From assembly GCF_000003815.2 (NCBI RefSeq), contig NC_049992.1:14676603-14740602 (forward strand): DNA of 64,000 bases, in the 5' to 3' direction. Every line of letters starts with the position of its first letter. Within the stretch, counting starts at the first letter, position 1. Below the pieces are notes generated by a model. That model was not told the DNA's origin. It did not search any database and was given only the letters and a program-made list of their open reading frames with translations. A program made the translations under genes and the position numbers. This document shows positions 1 to 11,714 of this stretch, piece after piece. Origin of the DNA: Branchiostoma floridae (taxonomy: Eukaryota; Chordata; Leptocardii; Amphioxiformes; Branchiostomatidae).

Positions 1-1782
1 GATTTCGTTTGCATTACCATGCCCCACGGGGGCTAAATGCATTACGTTTGATAACTAGAGTGATAAGAATATTACGCTATGTTTTATCTATGTAGCTGTC
101 ATATAAAGCGCTTCCTCTCTCTTCTTACATGTATGTAAACAAATTTAGATAATACAATTACGTATGTGAACATTTCGTCCTTTGTGCATATTTCTTACTC
201 CCCAAGTAAAGGTTCGGCTCCACCTGAAAACACGTCAAAAACAGCCAGAGCCGAACCTCTGCTTGGAGAGCATGTACATATTTCTGGTCTATGTATAGAG
301 TTACACCAGGTTGGTTTAATTTATGGATGCTTCACACCGTTTTTACACCCACAAGGACGTTCCACTCCGAATCCGCTTAGTTAACCATGGCATTATCACA
401 TGTATTGACAAGAGGGGGAAATGAATACGTTTGGTGACACGGGCCTTCCGTACGAGTTAATCCCACTCATCTATCATTGTCCACATTCGTCCGGCGGACG
501 GAAAATCCTGTAGAGGGTACCTCATTTACAAGGTCATGTTGGATGGTGTGGGTTCCTATCCTGCTCTGTCACTGCTGAACTCTCTACCCTCGGTAAATGG
601 CCCATGACGTCCGTACCTGCACACGAAGAGCTCCATCTGGACACCCAGATTAACAGACTACCGGACATTTAGAACCCTAAAGGATGACCATTTTGCTGGA
701 GGAGGGTAGTTTTCCAGCTGCCCTTTCCCTGCGCTGGGACATATTGGCTAACGCTTCGCCTACGATCCAATTTTCCTACCATTTCTTATGGGGGAGCTTA
801 TACAGATAGGTTTACCGTTATTACCTGCGTCTTTGACCACGAACAAGCTTTGTGACTTATTGCGTAGGCAATACCGCCATTAAGTTCGTCCACAAGTGCA
901 ATACAAGTATCTTCATGCAATAACGGTGTCAGATTGAAGTTGCATTTGCCGATTATACAGCCTACAGGAACTATCATCGAACAGGCACCATTTTATGTTG
1001 GCATCGAGACCGAGATCTGATAGCTTTGAGAGCAAATGCCGTCGAACAGAAATTATGGTTATAGACGAGAAAAGCGGTCGAGGGCCCTGTTATAGATAGC
1101 AAGGGTGTTTTTAATCCTAAATGGCTACCAAGATTTAAATTGAATTCGACAAGTTATGGAAGCGAATGCTGAACTTGGAATTTGTTTTGTTTGTATCTAT
1201 TAACCTAATGTTAATAGGAATGTCTCAGACGTATTTTTAACATCAACTTCATTACATCCTGGAAGAGAATTTCTGCCACTAAATCTTTCATAGTTGTCTT
1301 TTTATTGAAAACCCGGGCCCATGCACCACTCCCTGCCATTCTGTGCCTACATGGATGTAGGTTACGAGGAATTGTCGATTTGATTTAATTCTGATGCCGA
1401 CCTCGACCTGCCGTGACAAAAACGCTGAGATTCAAACCTGATTACCTGTACGGAGCAAGTCGTCAGTTCAAAGCTCGGACAAGAAGCATATTGCCACGGG
1501 AGCACTGAGCATACATTATTGATGCTTCTTGTTGCAAAGGGTTAATGCCAAACGGTGGCGATTTGGCTTTATTGAGAAATAAATCCCACCTATTTTCATA
1601 GCCGTGGGTCAATAGTCGTAGGAGTATTTGAGGGTGTTTCTTCAGTCTACGGCGGCCTGCTATGTAGTTTATCAAGCGTTTCTCACCCCTAGAATGCACT
1701 TTTGCCCTTGGAATTGGACGTACATGTATCACATGAGCTTCTGTAATGGATTTTAATGTAAAACCTGAACAGAAAGCCTCAC
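1..1782. other. Intron of gene 2 (downstream part), no exon recognised
   Basis: This stretch follows the gene 2 V-exon donor. I found no Ig-type frame on the minus strand. It contains the family H element at 195-272 and otherwise unremarkable sequence. Confidence 0.4.
195..272. mobile_element. Family H inverted-repeat element, short copy
   Basis: A 78 bp unit: the left arm TACTCCCCAAGTAAAGGTTC is the imperfect reverse complement of the right arm, which reads GAACCTCTGCTTGGAGAGCA on the plus strand. Related arms occur at 6112-6143, 16061-16090 and 52110-52142. Confidence 0.55.
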
Positions 1783-2127
1783 CCATCACGATCAAGCGGA
1801 CATACTCCTCTCCCGTCTCCAGGTCTTCTGTCATGACATTCAACACGTACATGCCGTCATCCTGGACTCTTATGTTCGCAATGCGTAATGATACCTTCCC
1901 CGAGAGAAGCACTCTGTCTTTGTACGCTCCGTGCGACTTCGAGTTCCCATTTGAAAAGACAAATACGGGTTCTCTTTGTTGCACTGTTGACTGATCAGTG
2001 TTCACTTTGCTCCACGTGACGGACAGTATGTTTTCTCGGGTAGAAAAGGCGGCGGGTAAGGTCACCGATTCCCCGACCACGGCGGTGACTGTTCTCGGTG
2101 TCCCGCCGTTCCCTTGCGCTCCTGAAC
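1783..2127 (-). CDS. Gene 2 exon 2: V-like Ig domain lacking the canonical cysteines
   Basis: The exon is 345 nt, phase 1 to 1, with a very strong acceptor (tattcattcttgcag|GT) and donor ATGG|GTGAGG. The protein begins GSGAQGNGGTPRTVTAVVGE and follows the V pattern: B strand ESVTLPAAFS, C strand SVTWSKVN with the core Trp, YKDRVLLSG, KVSLRIANIRVQDDGMYVLNV and EEYVRLIVM. As in gene 1, the B-strand Cys is Ala and the F-strand Cys is Leu. Length, phase, order after a signal exon and these substitutions mark it as a paralogue of 40073-40423. Frame also stays open upstream through the pyrimidine tract, giving a fake signal-like peptide; the separate signal exon at 3989-4043 is the better start. 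The gene continues beyond the left edge. Confidence 0.78.
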
Positions 2128-3988
2128 CTGCAAGAATGAATACAGAGAATAACAAAGCGTTAGGCATGCCGTCCGCCATGCAAAGCACCCCGCCGCCCCT
2201 ACGCTTGATGAGCCGGTAAAGCCTCCACAAATCCTCGCTGTGATCCGACAGAAATCTGAAGGCATTATGCCCAGGTAGACAGCTGATCGTGGAAACGTTC
2301 GGCCTAATGCCCAGATGTCCTGACTTGATGAAAGCTATCAACATACAATTTCGATCAGCATCTGGTTAAACTTTGGAAAGATCGCAGAAAAAAAATCGAT
2401 ACTGAATGTAAAGTATAGAAGGAGTAAGGGGACAGAGACAGAACATTGTAAATCAGACCACACATAAAAAAATCCAATTCTCATCATTGAAGTCTCTTTT
2501 GCTCTCTCTTGCTTTCAGATTTGAATTTCTCCCGATGCAGTAGGTTATGAATTGTAAGTCGAATATAAAGCTATTTGTGTCATTGAGATACNNNNNNNNN
2601 NNNNNNNNNNNNNNNNNNNNNNNNNNNNNNNNNNNNNNNNNNNNNNNNNNNNNNNNNNNNNNNNNNNNNNNNNNNNNNNNNNNNNNNNNNNNNNNNNNNN
2701 NNNNNNNNNNNNNNNNNNNNNNNNNNNNNNNNNNNNNNNNNNNNNNNNNNNNNNNNNNNNNNNNNNNNNNNNNNNNNNNNNNNNNNNNNNNNNNNNNNNN
2801 NNNNNNNNNNNNNNNNNNNNNNNNNNNNNNNNNNNNNNNNNNNNNNNNNNNNNNNNNNNNNNNNNNNNNNNNNNNNNNNNNNNNNNNNNNNNNNNNNNNN
2901 NNNNNNNNNNNNNNNNNNNNNNNNNNNNNNNNNNTTTGCTTAGATTGTATTTCTTTTTAAAGATTTTACTAATATTTCGTACAAAGAATCAAACGAGTGG
3001 TGTAATGGAAGCTCCCCTATACCTATTTTTGTCGTGTGATGGTAGATGCAACTTTAATTAGTCCCGGTATTCGCTGGGATCATATCTGCCACCCAAAAAA
3101 ATCTATTCCATATCATGTTCAAAACAAAAGGTACGAAACAACTGTTCTGTTGCTGTACCAAGATCCCACACCAACTCGCTCGACCTTGAGCTTTGACCTT
3201 CATCTTCCCAACTTCCAGCAGTGATGATGATTCGACAGTCTGTGACAACGTGCCGTTAACTTCAAGAGTATCTTTGGAATGACATGCTGTTATCTTCGAC
3301 ATCCCCATGAATATGCCTCTTAGAGTGTGTCTTTGACGAGAAATCAAGTCCTTCACGGCAAAGCCAGGCACCGTGCGTGTGTGTATTTGTCCGTAGCAAG
3401 GATTTCTCCTTGTGATAAATAGCTGTAGAGTCTGGGTACGGCCTCCGCGGGTTAGTATGAATAGTGTACTTAAGTTATGGAATTCCTGGTAAATAAATCA
3501 GCACCTTGCTGCTGCCCCTAGGGTTCTTTCGACACTCATCGAATCTGATGTAGGACCCTATAAAGCTTCCTGCCTGGCTGTGCCTGCTCGGTAAACTAAT
3601 CGAAATCTCTTCGTCTCGGGACTGGAGTGCATCGACGCGCGAGATACTCTTATAAACGCGTCAATATAACTAAGAGAAGAAATATTGGGTCTCGCTTCGA
3701 ATAACCCGGAAACGACATGATTCCTACCCAGTTGTCAGCAATTAAATACTAGTGATGTATGCGTGGGATTAAGTAAAAGCACATACAGGGATATGGATTA
3801 GCTAAAGTAGAGTACCGAGATTTTAGAACTCAAGAGGGGATATAGAATATGCCATTTGTATGTGCCGCCTGTACGATCGGCTCTTCTGTACGATCGGTTC
3901 ATCAGACAACAATGCTGAGCCGTGATCGTTTGTACAGTTGACGTGACGACGTGTAAAAAGAAAAGCAGCTAGCAAAGGTGGGTCTTAC
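2128..3988. other. Intron 1 of gene 2, with assembly gap
   Basis: The sequence between the signal exon and the V exon contains the N run 2592-2934. No further exon is recognised. The open frames across or beside the gap are artefacts or chance. Confidence 0.5.
2592..2934. other. Assembly gap (343 N)
   Basis: A run of N inside gene 2 intron 1. Its length is not a round number, which suggests an estimated gap. Confidence 0.99.
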
Positions 3989-4043
3989 CTTTTAATGCCC
4001 GGAAAGCCAGGATGTAGAAGGCGAGCCAAGACGGCTGTATCAT
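3989..4043 (-). CDS. Gene 2 exon 1: signal peptide
   Basis: From ATG at 4043 the exon encodes MIQPSWLAFYILAFRALK plus one base, ending at a strong donor (AAAAG|GTAAGA, GT at 3988-3987). The hydrophobic core WLAFYILAF and phase 1 match the layout of the gene 1 signal exon. Joined to the V exon at 2127 it reads ALK-G-SGAQG, a plausible cleavage region. The intron (2128-3988) includes the first N gap. Upstream of the ATG on this strand there are short upstream open frames, one beginning with two ATGs and reading MMKRKRR before a stop. Confidence 0.6.
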
Positions 4044-4400
4044 CGTGGAGCGGGTGCCTCACTGGTAGTGGCAGCTGCTCACAGGGCTACTATAAGGGTT
4101 TGTAGACGGGCAGATTGCGTAGTGTTCCCTGCGTACGGCCGGACTAGTCGATATCGGTAGCGAAAGAGGGGTTTCATCAGCGACGCTTCCGCTTCATCAT
4201 CACACACTCACTGACACGCTCCCTTTCCTCTGGACTTCATAATAAAGAAAGGGCGTTAAAAAACCTCTGATCGCTTCAATCAGATGGGCTGACGACGCCT
4301 AGGGCGGGTCCGCGCGCTCGATGGAGCTGACAGAAAAATAATCCCGCGTGAAATGAACCTGCGATGCAGATAGGCTAGAAGAGAGAGAGAGAGAGAGAGA
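4044..4400 (-). promoter_or_regulatory. 5' flank of gene 2
   Basis: The region upstream of the gene 2 start is locally CpG-rich (about 4290-4330 and 4130-4190), holds short upstream ATG frames, and ends in a GA microsatellite. It probably contains the 5' UTR and promoter. No convincing TATA box was seen at a useful distance. Positional inference. Confidence 0.28.
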
Positions 4401-4402
4401 AG
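4381..4402. repeat. (GA)n microsatellite
   Basis: About ten GA units lie upstream of gene 2. On the minus strand this is a CT tract; GA/CT tracts can act as GAGA-type promoter elements in animals, but here it may simply be a microsatellite. Confidence 0.85.
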
Positions 4403-5474
4403 AAATCGCTGACTGGCGTTTTGAATAGTCAACACAAACGCGGCCCGGAATACGACAGGCCCCTTCTGTAGGTATCAGGATGGCGAAGTGTGCGCGAAGT
4501 CCATTGATCGCGCAGATCTATCTTAATTGGGTTTGGCTGTCCGGAGGAATAGGACCGTCTTGGGGCAGGGCTGCGTTTGCGTGGTTAGTTGTGACAGAGA
4601 TGTATCACGTATAAACCGTACATGCATCAGACAGGGGATGGGTCCAGCTAGCCGCACGTACTCAAACCAAGTGGTCTTGGGTTGGTCTGAGCCAATGGAA
4701 ACCACGACAACCACGCGGCGCAGAGGGAACCTTCTCCCGCCCTGAAGTGCCGCGTACGTGAGACCCTCTGGCGCCGGGAACTCTGGGTATGACAACTACA
4801 CCTTCTCGGGTTCGAATATGAAAAAAAAAAATTAAGTGCTCATATTTATGACATGACGTCTTGGTGTGAAGTGCACTCAAGCACGGTCCCCAAATCTCGA
4901 TCGTAATCTTTTCCTGCAGCAGATATATCGCTTAATGGGTTCAGAGAAAAGACAAAGTCAGTAATTTACAACTTATGCACTAAGTTATGGGCTTTCGATT
5001 CAAGGAGGCCCGCCCTGAAGAAATGGTATGTGTATCATTTTCGATTTCATATGCGTTCTTTAACCTTCCAGTCTAGTGTCTGGTTTCTACGCTCATGTAT
5101 ATCTTAGCATATTTTAATTTCCTGAGCTTTACACTATAATGATTTCTTTGTACTGCAAACATGATATCATATGGAAAAGATAAGACGATGTCGGGAGAGA
5201 TAACGCACGGGCTCGCAACGATGGCCATAATGTGCTTTCAGATTTTATGTGTCATATTGCATAGGTTACATTGCGCACATTTCATCATTTTGTCAAGTAT
5301 CCTGTCACTACAATCGTGTCGCGAGAAACATCTAGTCGTTTGATTCAAAATTTACTCGTCTTCTGAGATCAAAGACATTCAAAAGCGGCATAAAGAACAG
5401 ATTGGTGATAAAAGTTTCGATTGACAAGACTGTTTGAAGTGGTATGGTTGTGGCATGTTGACGAGGATACGTAA
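4403..5474. other. Intergenic stretch, no gene recognised
   Basis: Contains GC-richer DNA at 4440-4800 with an internal-promoter-like word GGTTCGAAT at 4807-4816 followed by an A-rich run, possibly a SINE remnant. A matching A box was not found. Nothing else is supported. Confidence 0.3.
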
Positions 5475-6027
5475 GGCCCCCTTTCCACTAGACGTCGGTC
5501 GCGATGCGCTCACACTGCGACCTAAAGGTGGGGTCACACCTGCGTATACATTTAAGTCCGTATGAGGCGCGCACGGTAGTATTTACCTCCACCAGGCCCC
5601 GTAGGTCGTTGGAAAAATAATAGAAATTGGACCAACGTAAACAGGTAACATGTCAGACGAGTTAGCTGGGTCGCTAACCATACTTCTCGGTCAGCTAACT
5701 CAACTGGCATGTTATGAATCAATATTTGTTCAATTTGTACTATTTTTCCCGCGACCTGTGGAGCCTGGTAGAGACTATAAGACCTTCATACGCACCTCAA
5801 ACGGACTTAAATATATACGCAGGTGTGACCCCACCTTAACTAGGATATGTGTAACCCTTGCTTTCGAACTGGGTGTAAGAGCGTATCATACAAAACGTTA
5901 AAGTGTGACTGAGAAGACTACAATACACAGAATATGTAGAAACATTGTTTTTTTCTATTCGTTGAGGAATGTGTCAAATTCTAGGACGCAGAGAAAGCGC
6001 GGCGAGAGCGCCGTCCTAGTGGAAAGT
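5475..6027. mobile_element. Family C element, copy 1, carrying a nested family B MITE
   Basis: Left end CCCCCTTTCCACTAGACG pairs with a right end whose reverse complement is CTTTCCACTAGGACGGCG. The interior is interrupted by the family B element at 5523-5839. The internal text after B (ATATGTAGAAACATTG, GAATGTGTCAAATTCTAGG) resembles copies at 42592 and 63188. GC-rich, CGCG-containing subterminal sequence is typical of this family. Confidence 0.55.
5523..5839. mobile_element. Family B MITE, copy 1
   Basis: 317 bp with inverted termini: left TTTAAGTCCGTATGAGG preceded by AGGTGGGGTCACACCTGCG, and right the reverse complement ending CAGGTGTGACCCCACCTTA. The centre contains a second palindrome around AGTTAGCTG and CAGCTAACT. 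No coding capacity, so non-autonomous. It sits inside family C copy 1. Confidence 0.75.
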
Positions 6028-6111
6028 AGGTACTGAGGTTAGGTTTTGAGACAGCAAGATAAAATAAAAAATTGAAAGCCCGATAAAAACGACTAAAAAT
6101 AACGTTAAAAA

Positions 6112-6143
6112 ACAGCCGGAGCCTACCCTCCGCTTGGAGAGTA
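6112..6143. repeat. Family H arm, copy 2
   Basis: The sequence CAGCCGGAGCCTACCCTC followed by CGCTTGGAGAGTA matches the right arm of the family H element at 195-272. The partner arm is not obvious here. Confidence 0.4.
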
Positions 6144-6181
6144 GAAAGGATGTATAACCGTATCCCCAGCTTGAAAACACA

Positions 6182-6438
6182 TCAATGCAGTACACGTTGG
6201 CTGAATACAGCAAGGACGTGATTTTGATCAGCTTCCTCAGATATCACCCTCAACCCTTCATCCGGGCATCTTAATAAAGATTTCGCCTCCGGAATATTTG
6301 TTCTTCCCATTAAGACACTGACCTCGTGGCCGCTGGAAGAAATCCTATCTCTCCCCGCAAGACCCCTGCTGATAAAATACACACTCACCTTTCTACAACT
6401 CAGACCCGCGGAAATGGGCGAACATGGGCCATTTACTC
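6182..6438 (-). other. Possible terminal exon of gene 1 (84 residues)
   Basis: A good acceptor (cccccctgccgatcctatcag|GA) opens an 85-codon frame, stop included, in the phase needed after the SH3 exon. Segments include VNGPCSPISAGLSC, GHEVSVLMGRTNIPEAK and CPDEGLRVISEEADQNH. It lies 2.1 kb before gene 2 on the same strand, where the 3' end of a tandem neighbour could sit. A strong GTGAGT inside (about 6386-6391) suggests it could also be a shorter internal exon. I do not recognise a domain. Confidence 0.2.
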
Positions 6439-8250
6439 CTGATAGGATCGGCAGGGGGGCTGGTTGAACTGACCACGAGTCACCTTAACAAACCCTAGGA
6501 TGTGTTTCTTCTTATTTCCGGGAATTATAAGACAGACTTCGTATCCTCAGTGATGAATTTGAACCCTTGGGTGATGGATAACACAGACAGAAGGTCTAGT
6601 ATCATCCACCGATGCATCATGTGTGCAGGTGATGGATCTAACTCCGTCATCTCTTTGTTATAATTCTCTGAAAGCGTTTTCATCCTAAACTGTGTGCATC
6701 TATGTAACTTTACATCGATCAGATAGGTCATCAGGTATTTTAGCAATGTTTATTTGACGACAATGATAAAGGTAACAATGGTAATAATTTCATTTGAAAG
6801 TCATGCCAAAAGGACAGTGGTAAACAAGCAAAAACAGTGGAAAACGTATATAGAAATTGAAATGAATTAGAAGCGAAATGACATATTCTAGATTATATTT
6901 CAACTTATGATATTTTAAGGATTTGACTTCTTTTTCTGCCTGGTAGTCAAATCGTCCAACGTTTTGGTAAATAAATGGATTGGATATACAGCGTCGTTTA
7001 GACAGAACAAAGAGGTTATGTATGGATACCCTTTCGAGAACACACATACATAAAAACATGTATTTCTATATCCACGGTGGCTTGTGTATTCAATACAGGA
7101 ATGTGTTGTATTTCTCAACAAAAAAGGTAAAAGATGCAAAAATAAGACAGGTCGTTGAAAAATGAAGCAGTTAAGTGATAAACTCTGCAGAGGATCACGA
7201 TTATTGACATAACTCAAGCATAGTCTGAAGATGCTACAAATGTGCCGAAACGAATTCGGTGTGAATGTTTTTCACTAAGTTCCTTCCATCGCTGTAAAAG
7301 GAAGATTACACCGTCCGTTGGCTCTTCAGAGATCCTTTTTTCATCATTTTGTACTAGACCTGAGGTGTCCCACTGCCTACGCTCTACGTGTGCATCTCCG
7401 AAGAACCTCCCTGGCCTTGCGCATCCCACTGTAATCATGTGTAATTTTTCATTCTGGTGCGTTTTAATACCGGCAACCGGTTCGTCTAAAGGTTGCAGTT
7501 GAATTGTAGTACATATTACTTTCCCACGGAGGTGTTATCCGCCACTCCCCGGCGTGGGCCGTGGAATCAGCGGCGCCCGTAATAGCAGCCAAGGGTAGAA
7601 CCGGCAATAAAGAGGAGAAAAGACAAATACAGGGTGTAAAGGGACGGAAACGTGATCAGTTAATTCAGGCTTCAACTGATCTTTTCATGAATAAATTCTC
7701 TTGTTGTTCATTTGTTTCACCTCCCGGCAGGCGGAGGGTTTTGGGGAAGGTGTTTTCTTCAGGTAATAAGGTCATGGCGGTCAACCTATTACAGAGGTAG
7801 TTGAGATAATGATCCCAGAGCAACCGTTCTTTAGTATACATACATACATAACGCGGCTAAATAGTCAGGTAAAACTAAAGATCTGGATATTTTAGGATCT
7901 GCTTCATCTATACACACTAACAAACAAACAAGTAGGTACATTAATAAACCAATTAATCTACGCACAAGTATAAATAAATCAACATGTTTGGTTAGATGTG
8001 TCGTCCACACTTGTATTTCAAAGGTCTGAATATTCTTTGATGTGAATTTAATTGAATTTATTTATAGCGTGAACTCTTTTGAAGAAATAGACAGAAAGGT
8101 AGACAGTTTTGTTCATTTATCATAGTCATGAACAATCTAAAATAAAGTGACGATTCGTCTTCAAGATGTTATTTTGACAGAATGGACAAAATACCTATAC
8201 ATTGTCGAATTAGCGGCTTGTAACATTTACAAAACTGCATCCAAAATGCT
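6439..8250. other. Intergenic or intronic stretch, no gene recognised
   Basis: Several overlapping open frames occur (for example 7214-7502 on both strands), but none shows a known motif or splice context. Nothing supported. Confidence 0.3.
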
Positions 8251-8482
8251 TAAGGTGGTATCTCACTACACTTACGCACCAGTGCGGCACTGCGGGGTTC
8301 GTTCACTGTGGTACTGTTGTGTTATTTTCTCCGATTTTTTTTTATAATTTAGATATTGCATAATATGTAAAGTATGAAGAACAAAATGCACAAAACGTTC
8401 TTTATCTCTGAAATTCGTTGAGCATCTTTCGAACCCCGCATTGTCTCACCGGTGCCCCAAGTGCATCGAGATACCATCTTAA
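8251..8482. mobile_element. Family A MITE, copy 1
   Basis: 232 bp. Terminal inverted repeats TTAAGGTGGTATCTCAC and GAGATACCATCTTAA enclose the family core, in which TTATTTTCTCCGATTTTTTT precedes TTTAGATATTGC. Subterminal GTGCGGCACTGCGGGGTTCG is mirrored by CGAACCCCGC. No open frame of note. Confidence 0.8.
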
Positions 8483-9974
8483 CTTCCATTAAAGAAGTTA
8501 AACTTCCATCGAGTGTGCGACGAGAAACTTCTTATGATCACCTTCTGCCAATATAACTTCATACTCGAACTCTTTCTTCCAGACCTGATAGACATAAGGA
8601 AAAAAATCCCAGGCAACTTGGGACCAGACTAACAACGCAGCACCATAAAATGCCATAGGTGAACGCGTCTAAGCCTTTCTCATTAAATACGATATCCATG
8701 ACAGTTCCCTCTCGTTTGAAACCGCTGCGAGGGATTTCGTTAAGAACCTCAGCAAGGAACGAAGATCAGAAGGAATTACCGCCTCCGCCTGTGTAACATC
8801 TTAATTGTCTCGCTGAATGCAAATGAGGGAAGATCTTAAGAGCGTGACATATTCTCCATATAGACATGTTATCCCGTGCAAAATATATCAGACGCGCAGG
8901 AAATATTGAAATAGCCTGACCTCATCTGATATGGCCAACAGCGTAGCAATCTGTACTGGGTACCAGGAGTTCATCCGACTCATCTGGACACGGTTGATGT
9001 GAGCCTGATGGTATGCTTCATGAATTTTTCCTTTTGATTCTAGAAATAAAAGAGAATCCTTTAAGCCCCCTCCTTTCGGATGTACTTTGTGTGTAAGCTT
9101 GATCATCCTGGTAACCCTGATTATGTTGAAAGAATGGTCATTATGTTGAAAGAATGGGGTCATTCGGCACAACGCGCTTTTGTTATCTGAATATGTGTAG
9201 CATCGACATACCAAACGCATTTCAAGCTCAAAACAAACTTGCGCACAGATCGCATGTTCCACATATAGTACTGTGTTTTCAATCTGATGCACGTCAATCA
9301 TTTTTTTTTGCCACATATTTGGAGTTCATAGTTAACTTGGTACATGGTGAAGAAGCCGTGACCAAACAAATCAGAGAGAAGAAATTAAAAAGAATACCTG
9401 CGACGTCTGGAACCGAAGTTTCTGGGAACTTCAGCCAAGCAGGAGCTCGGTAATTACAAAATTTATGAAGACGGAAAGAGCTCTCCGTCATGTAGCATCA
9501 AAGACAAAATTAAACCTTTCAATGCGGAACATGTTTCGTTATTAGTACAAACCCAAGCCCCGGTAATTGTTGCATGATGGAGGAAAAGTTAATGGGACCC
9601 AAGGGAAGTTATGGAATAAATGATAACGGTTTGTATAACCCTCACATCTGTCACTCACTATACCGGCAATGGGTACGGAGTAATGAGGTAAGCCTTCGTT
9701 ATCCCCATGCATGACAGATGGATTAACATAGTCGAAAGTAATTCATCAACGAGGAGTTTATATAAGCTTTGAAAAATTGCCACATGTTCTGAAGTACACG
9801 ACTGCAAACATCTTATTAGTTCCAGACGTAATGAGGCTTGTGGTAAAGTCATGAATAACTGCTGTAATGGTCTGAATCTAAATACAAGCATAAATAACTT
9901 TGTCCGTCTTCTGTCACTATTGTGTTACTTTAAGACCTGGTCCGAATTTGTAAGTTGAACAAGTAGCTAAGGAT
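8483..9974. other. Noncoding stretch with a short tandem duplication
   Basis: Contains a 20-22 bp direct duplication of TTATGTTGAAAGAATGG at about 9122-9157. A frame of 142 codons at 8888-9316 (minus) has no recognisable domain and reads across the duplication; I treat it as chance. Confidence 0.35.
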
Positions 9975-10173
9975 ACCTTTCCACTGGAATGCGATCGTTG
10001 AGAGACTGTACAGCGACCAAAATGTTACCCTAGATTTTATAATTGGAATATGACGTGTCATGTATGATTTGAGTATGATCTAAAATACAACAACACATAC
10101 AAAACGTGAAATGCGTTCAGAGATTTGTCAACTCTTTGGTCACTGATCAGTCGCAGCCTGTCGTGTAAAGGGT
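9975..10173. mobile_element. Family C-related element, copy 3
   Basis: The left end ACCTTTCCACTGGAATGCGA and right end (reverse complement CCCTTTACACGACAGGC) resemble family C termini, with subterminal GCGATCG. It directly abuts family A copy 2. Diverged, so the call is moderate. Confidence 0.4.
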
Positions 10174-10175
10174 GC

Positions 10176-10424
10176 TTAAAGTTGATATCTCACTGCACTT
10201 GGGACACCGGTGCGGCACTGCGGGGTTCGTTCACTGCGGCACTGTTATGTTATTTACGCCATTTTATAATAATTTAGATATTGCGTAATACGTAAATGTA
10301 TGAATTAAAAGCCAACAAACAAAATGTAAGAAAATTCGTTCTTTATCTCTGAAATTTGTTGAGTAATCATTCGAACCCCGCAGTGCCGCACTGGTGCCCC
10401 AAGTGCAGTGAGCTTCCACCTTAA
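10176..10424. mobile_element. Family A MITE, copy 2
   Basis: 249 bp with ends TTAAAGTTGATATCTCAC and AGCTTCCACCTTAA and the full internal core (GTTATTTACGCCATTTTATA, then TTTAGATATTGCGTAATACG). Flanked by TTAA-like sequence on both sides. Confidence 0.8.
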
Positions 10425-11423
10425 GTGCCTGGCTTTGAAATACATGTAATACTTTGGAGCGATATTCATTCAAAAATTATCCTTTAGCTATCATTTGGGT
10501 CAACAACCTCATCACAGCGGCTTCTAGCCCACCTGCCAGCTACAGGGTACTAAATTGACAGCAACATTATTGCTTTGAAACTGCAGAAATCCTTGACCTA
10601 TAATCCATATGGTAGGTCAATGGTGTATACAAATCGGGGACCGTAGGATATAAATTTCCAGCAACGGGATTTAGCTATCAACAATAGCAAGGCACTACCT
10701 TTTAATCCATGATTAGTATGGTGTCTCTGTTGCAATGTGTTATCACGCATATACAGGAGTTGTTGTTTTACAGTTGCAACTAGAATTCTTCATAGTTTCT
10801 AATGAACGTTTGTTACCTGCCATGTAGTGCACAGCCCATGGGTAAAAAAATAAGTTGCCACTTTTTGGCTATGGTTAAAAGATGAGTTTTCTTGAAAAAT
10901 TACGTAGTTTTAACTGAAAAATGAGCCGATTCATTTTACATTTCAATGAGAACGATGACAACAATAACAACGTTGCATTTGATTTTTTTCGTAGCATACA
11001 ATATCTTTTTTTTCTGTCGCAAGGTATGCATGGGAACTACAGATCGAAGACACGACTGTATATCATAGTACGTTTTGAATATAGATACCTCTTACCTTCC
11101 TTTGGGACCATGGAACACTTTGCATTCAAAAGAGCTCTTCCACTAGGACATACAAGGCAGCAAAATAAGTAGTTCTTGGTGCATAAATTATCGATTTAAC
11201 CTTGACAGGGAACATAAAAGTGATTACAACTATCCCCTTGCCGTCAGATATGTTTCTTCAAGGCACCTCCTTTTCTCCCAACTCAATCTCTCAACATGAA
11301 AGCCCCTCAGGCAGATGCACCACTCAAGATTGCCTGCCCTCTGGCATCTCCATGCAAATCAGAGCCTACAATTTACACCCTAGCTGTCAGTATGATTCTA
11401 TTTTGAGCAGAAGACGTGAGATC

Positions 11424-11714
11424 ATAGTTCACCCTTGTCTTGTCGAGAAAGCGTACTATGAGGTCCTCCTGACACGGGACATATTCATAACAATTGACTT
11501 ACTCTTCAGGATGCATACACTATGACTTCACTGGTTCCATATGATGCCGCATAGCAATACATGAGATCATTGTTACCCTTTCTCGTCAAAGAGGCGTACT
11601 CTGAGGCCTTCCTGACATCGGGCACGGTCATAAAAATTGTCTCTCTCCTCATCATGATCCATATACTTTGACTTCGCGGTTTCATCTGATGCCACATAGC
11701 GGTTACTCGTGAGC
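11424..11714. repeat. Diverged tandem duplication, unit about 147 bp
   Basis: Two adjacent copies share GAGATCAT, GAGAAAGCGTACTATGAGG versus AAGAGGCGTACTCTGAGG, CCTGACA, CATA-CACTATGACTTC versus CATATACTTTGACTTC, and GATGCC-CATAGC. No function inferred. Confidence 0.65.

Noticed and set aside
2128-2344. Open frame upstream of the gene 2 V exon giving a signal-like peptide (MPNALLFSVFILAG)
   Set aside because: The hydrophobic residues are encoded by the T-rich acceptor tract; the same artefact occurs beside the gene 1 V exon but out of frame. A proper signal exon with donor exists at 3989-4043.
2547-2960. 137-codon frame across the first gap
   Set aside because: Almost entirely N; no information.
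4800-4830. tRNA-like B box GGTTCGAAT followed by an A run
   Set aside because: No A box at the right distance and no cloverleaf; at best a SINE remnant.
8888-9316. 142-codon minus-strand frame
   Set aside because: No recognisable motif and it reads across a tandem duplication; composition is like the surrounding noncoding DNA.
9395-9440. Possible 24 nt micro-exon (TSVPDVA) on the minus strand
   Set aside because: Splice borders and phase fit, but the stretch is too short and isolated to separate from chance.
11091-11170. Strong minus-strand donor (GGAAG|GTAAGA)
   Set aside because: No acceptor upstream gives an open frame in the phase required by either gene.
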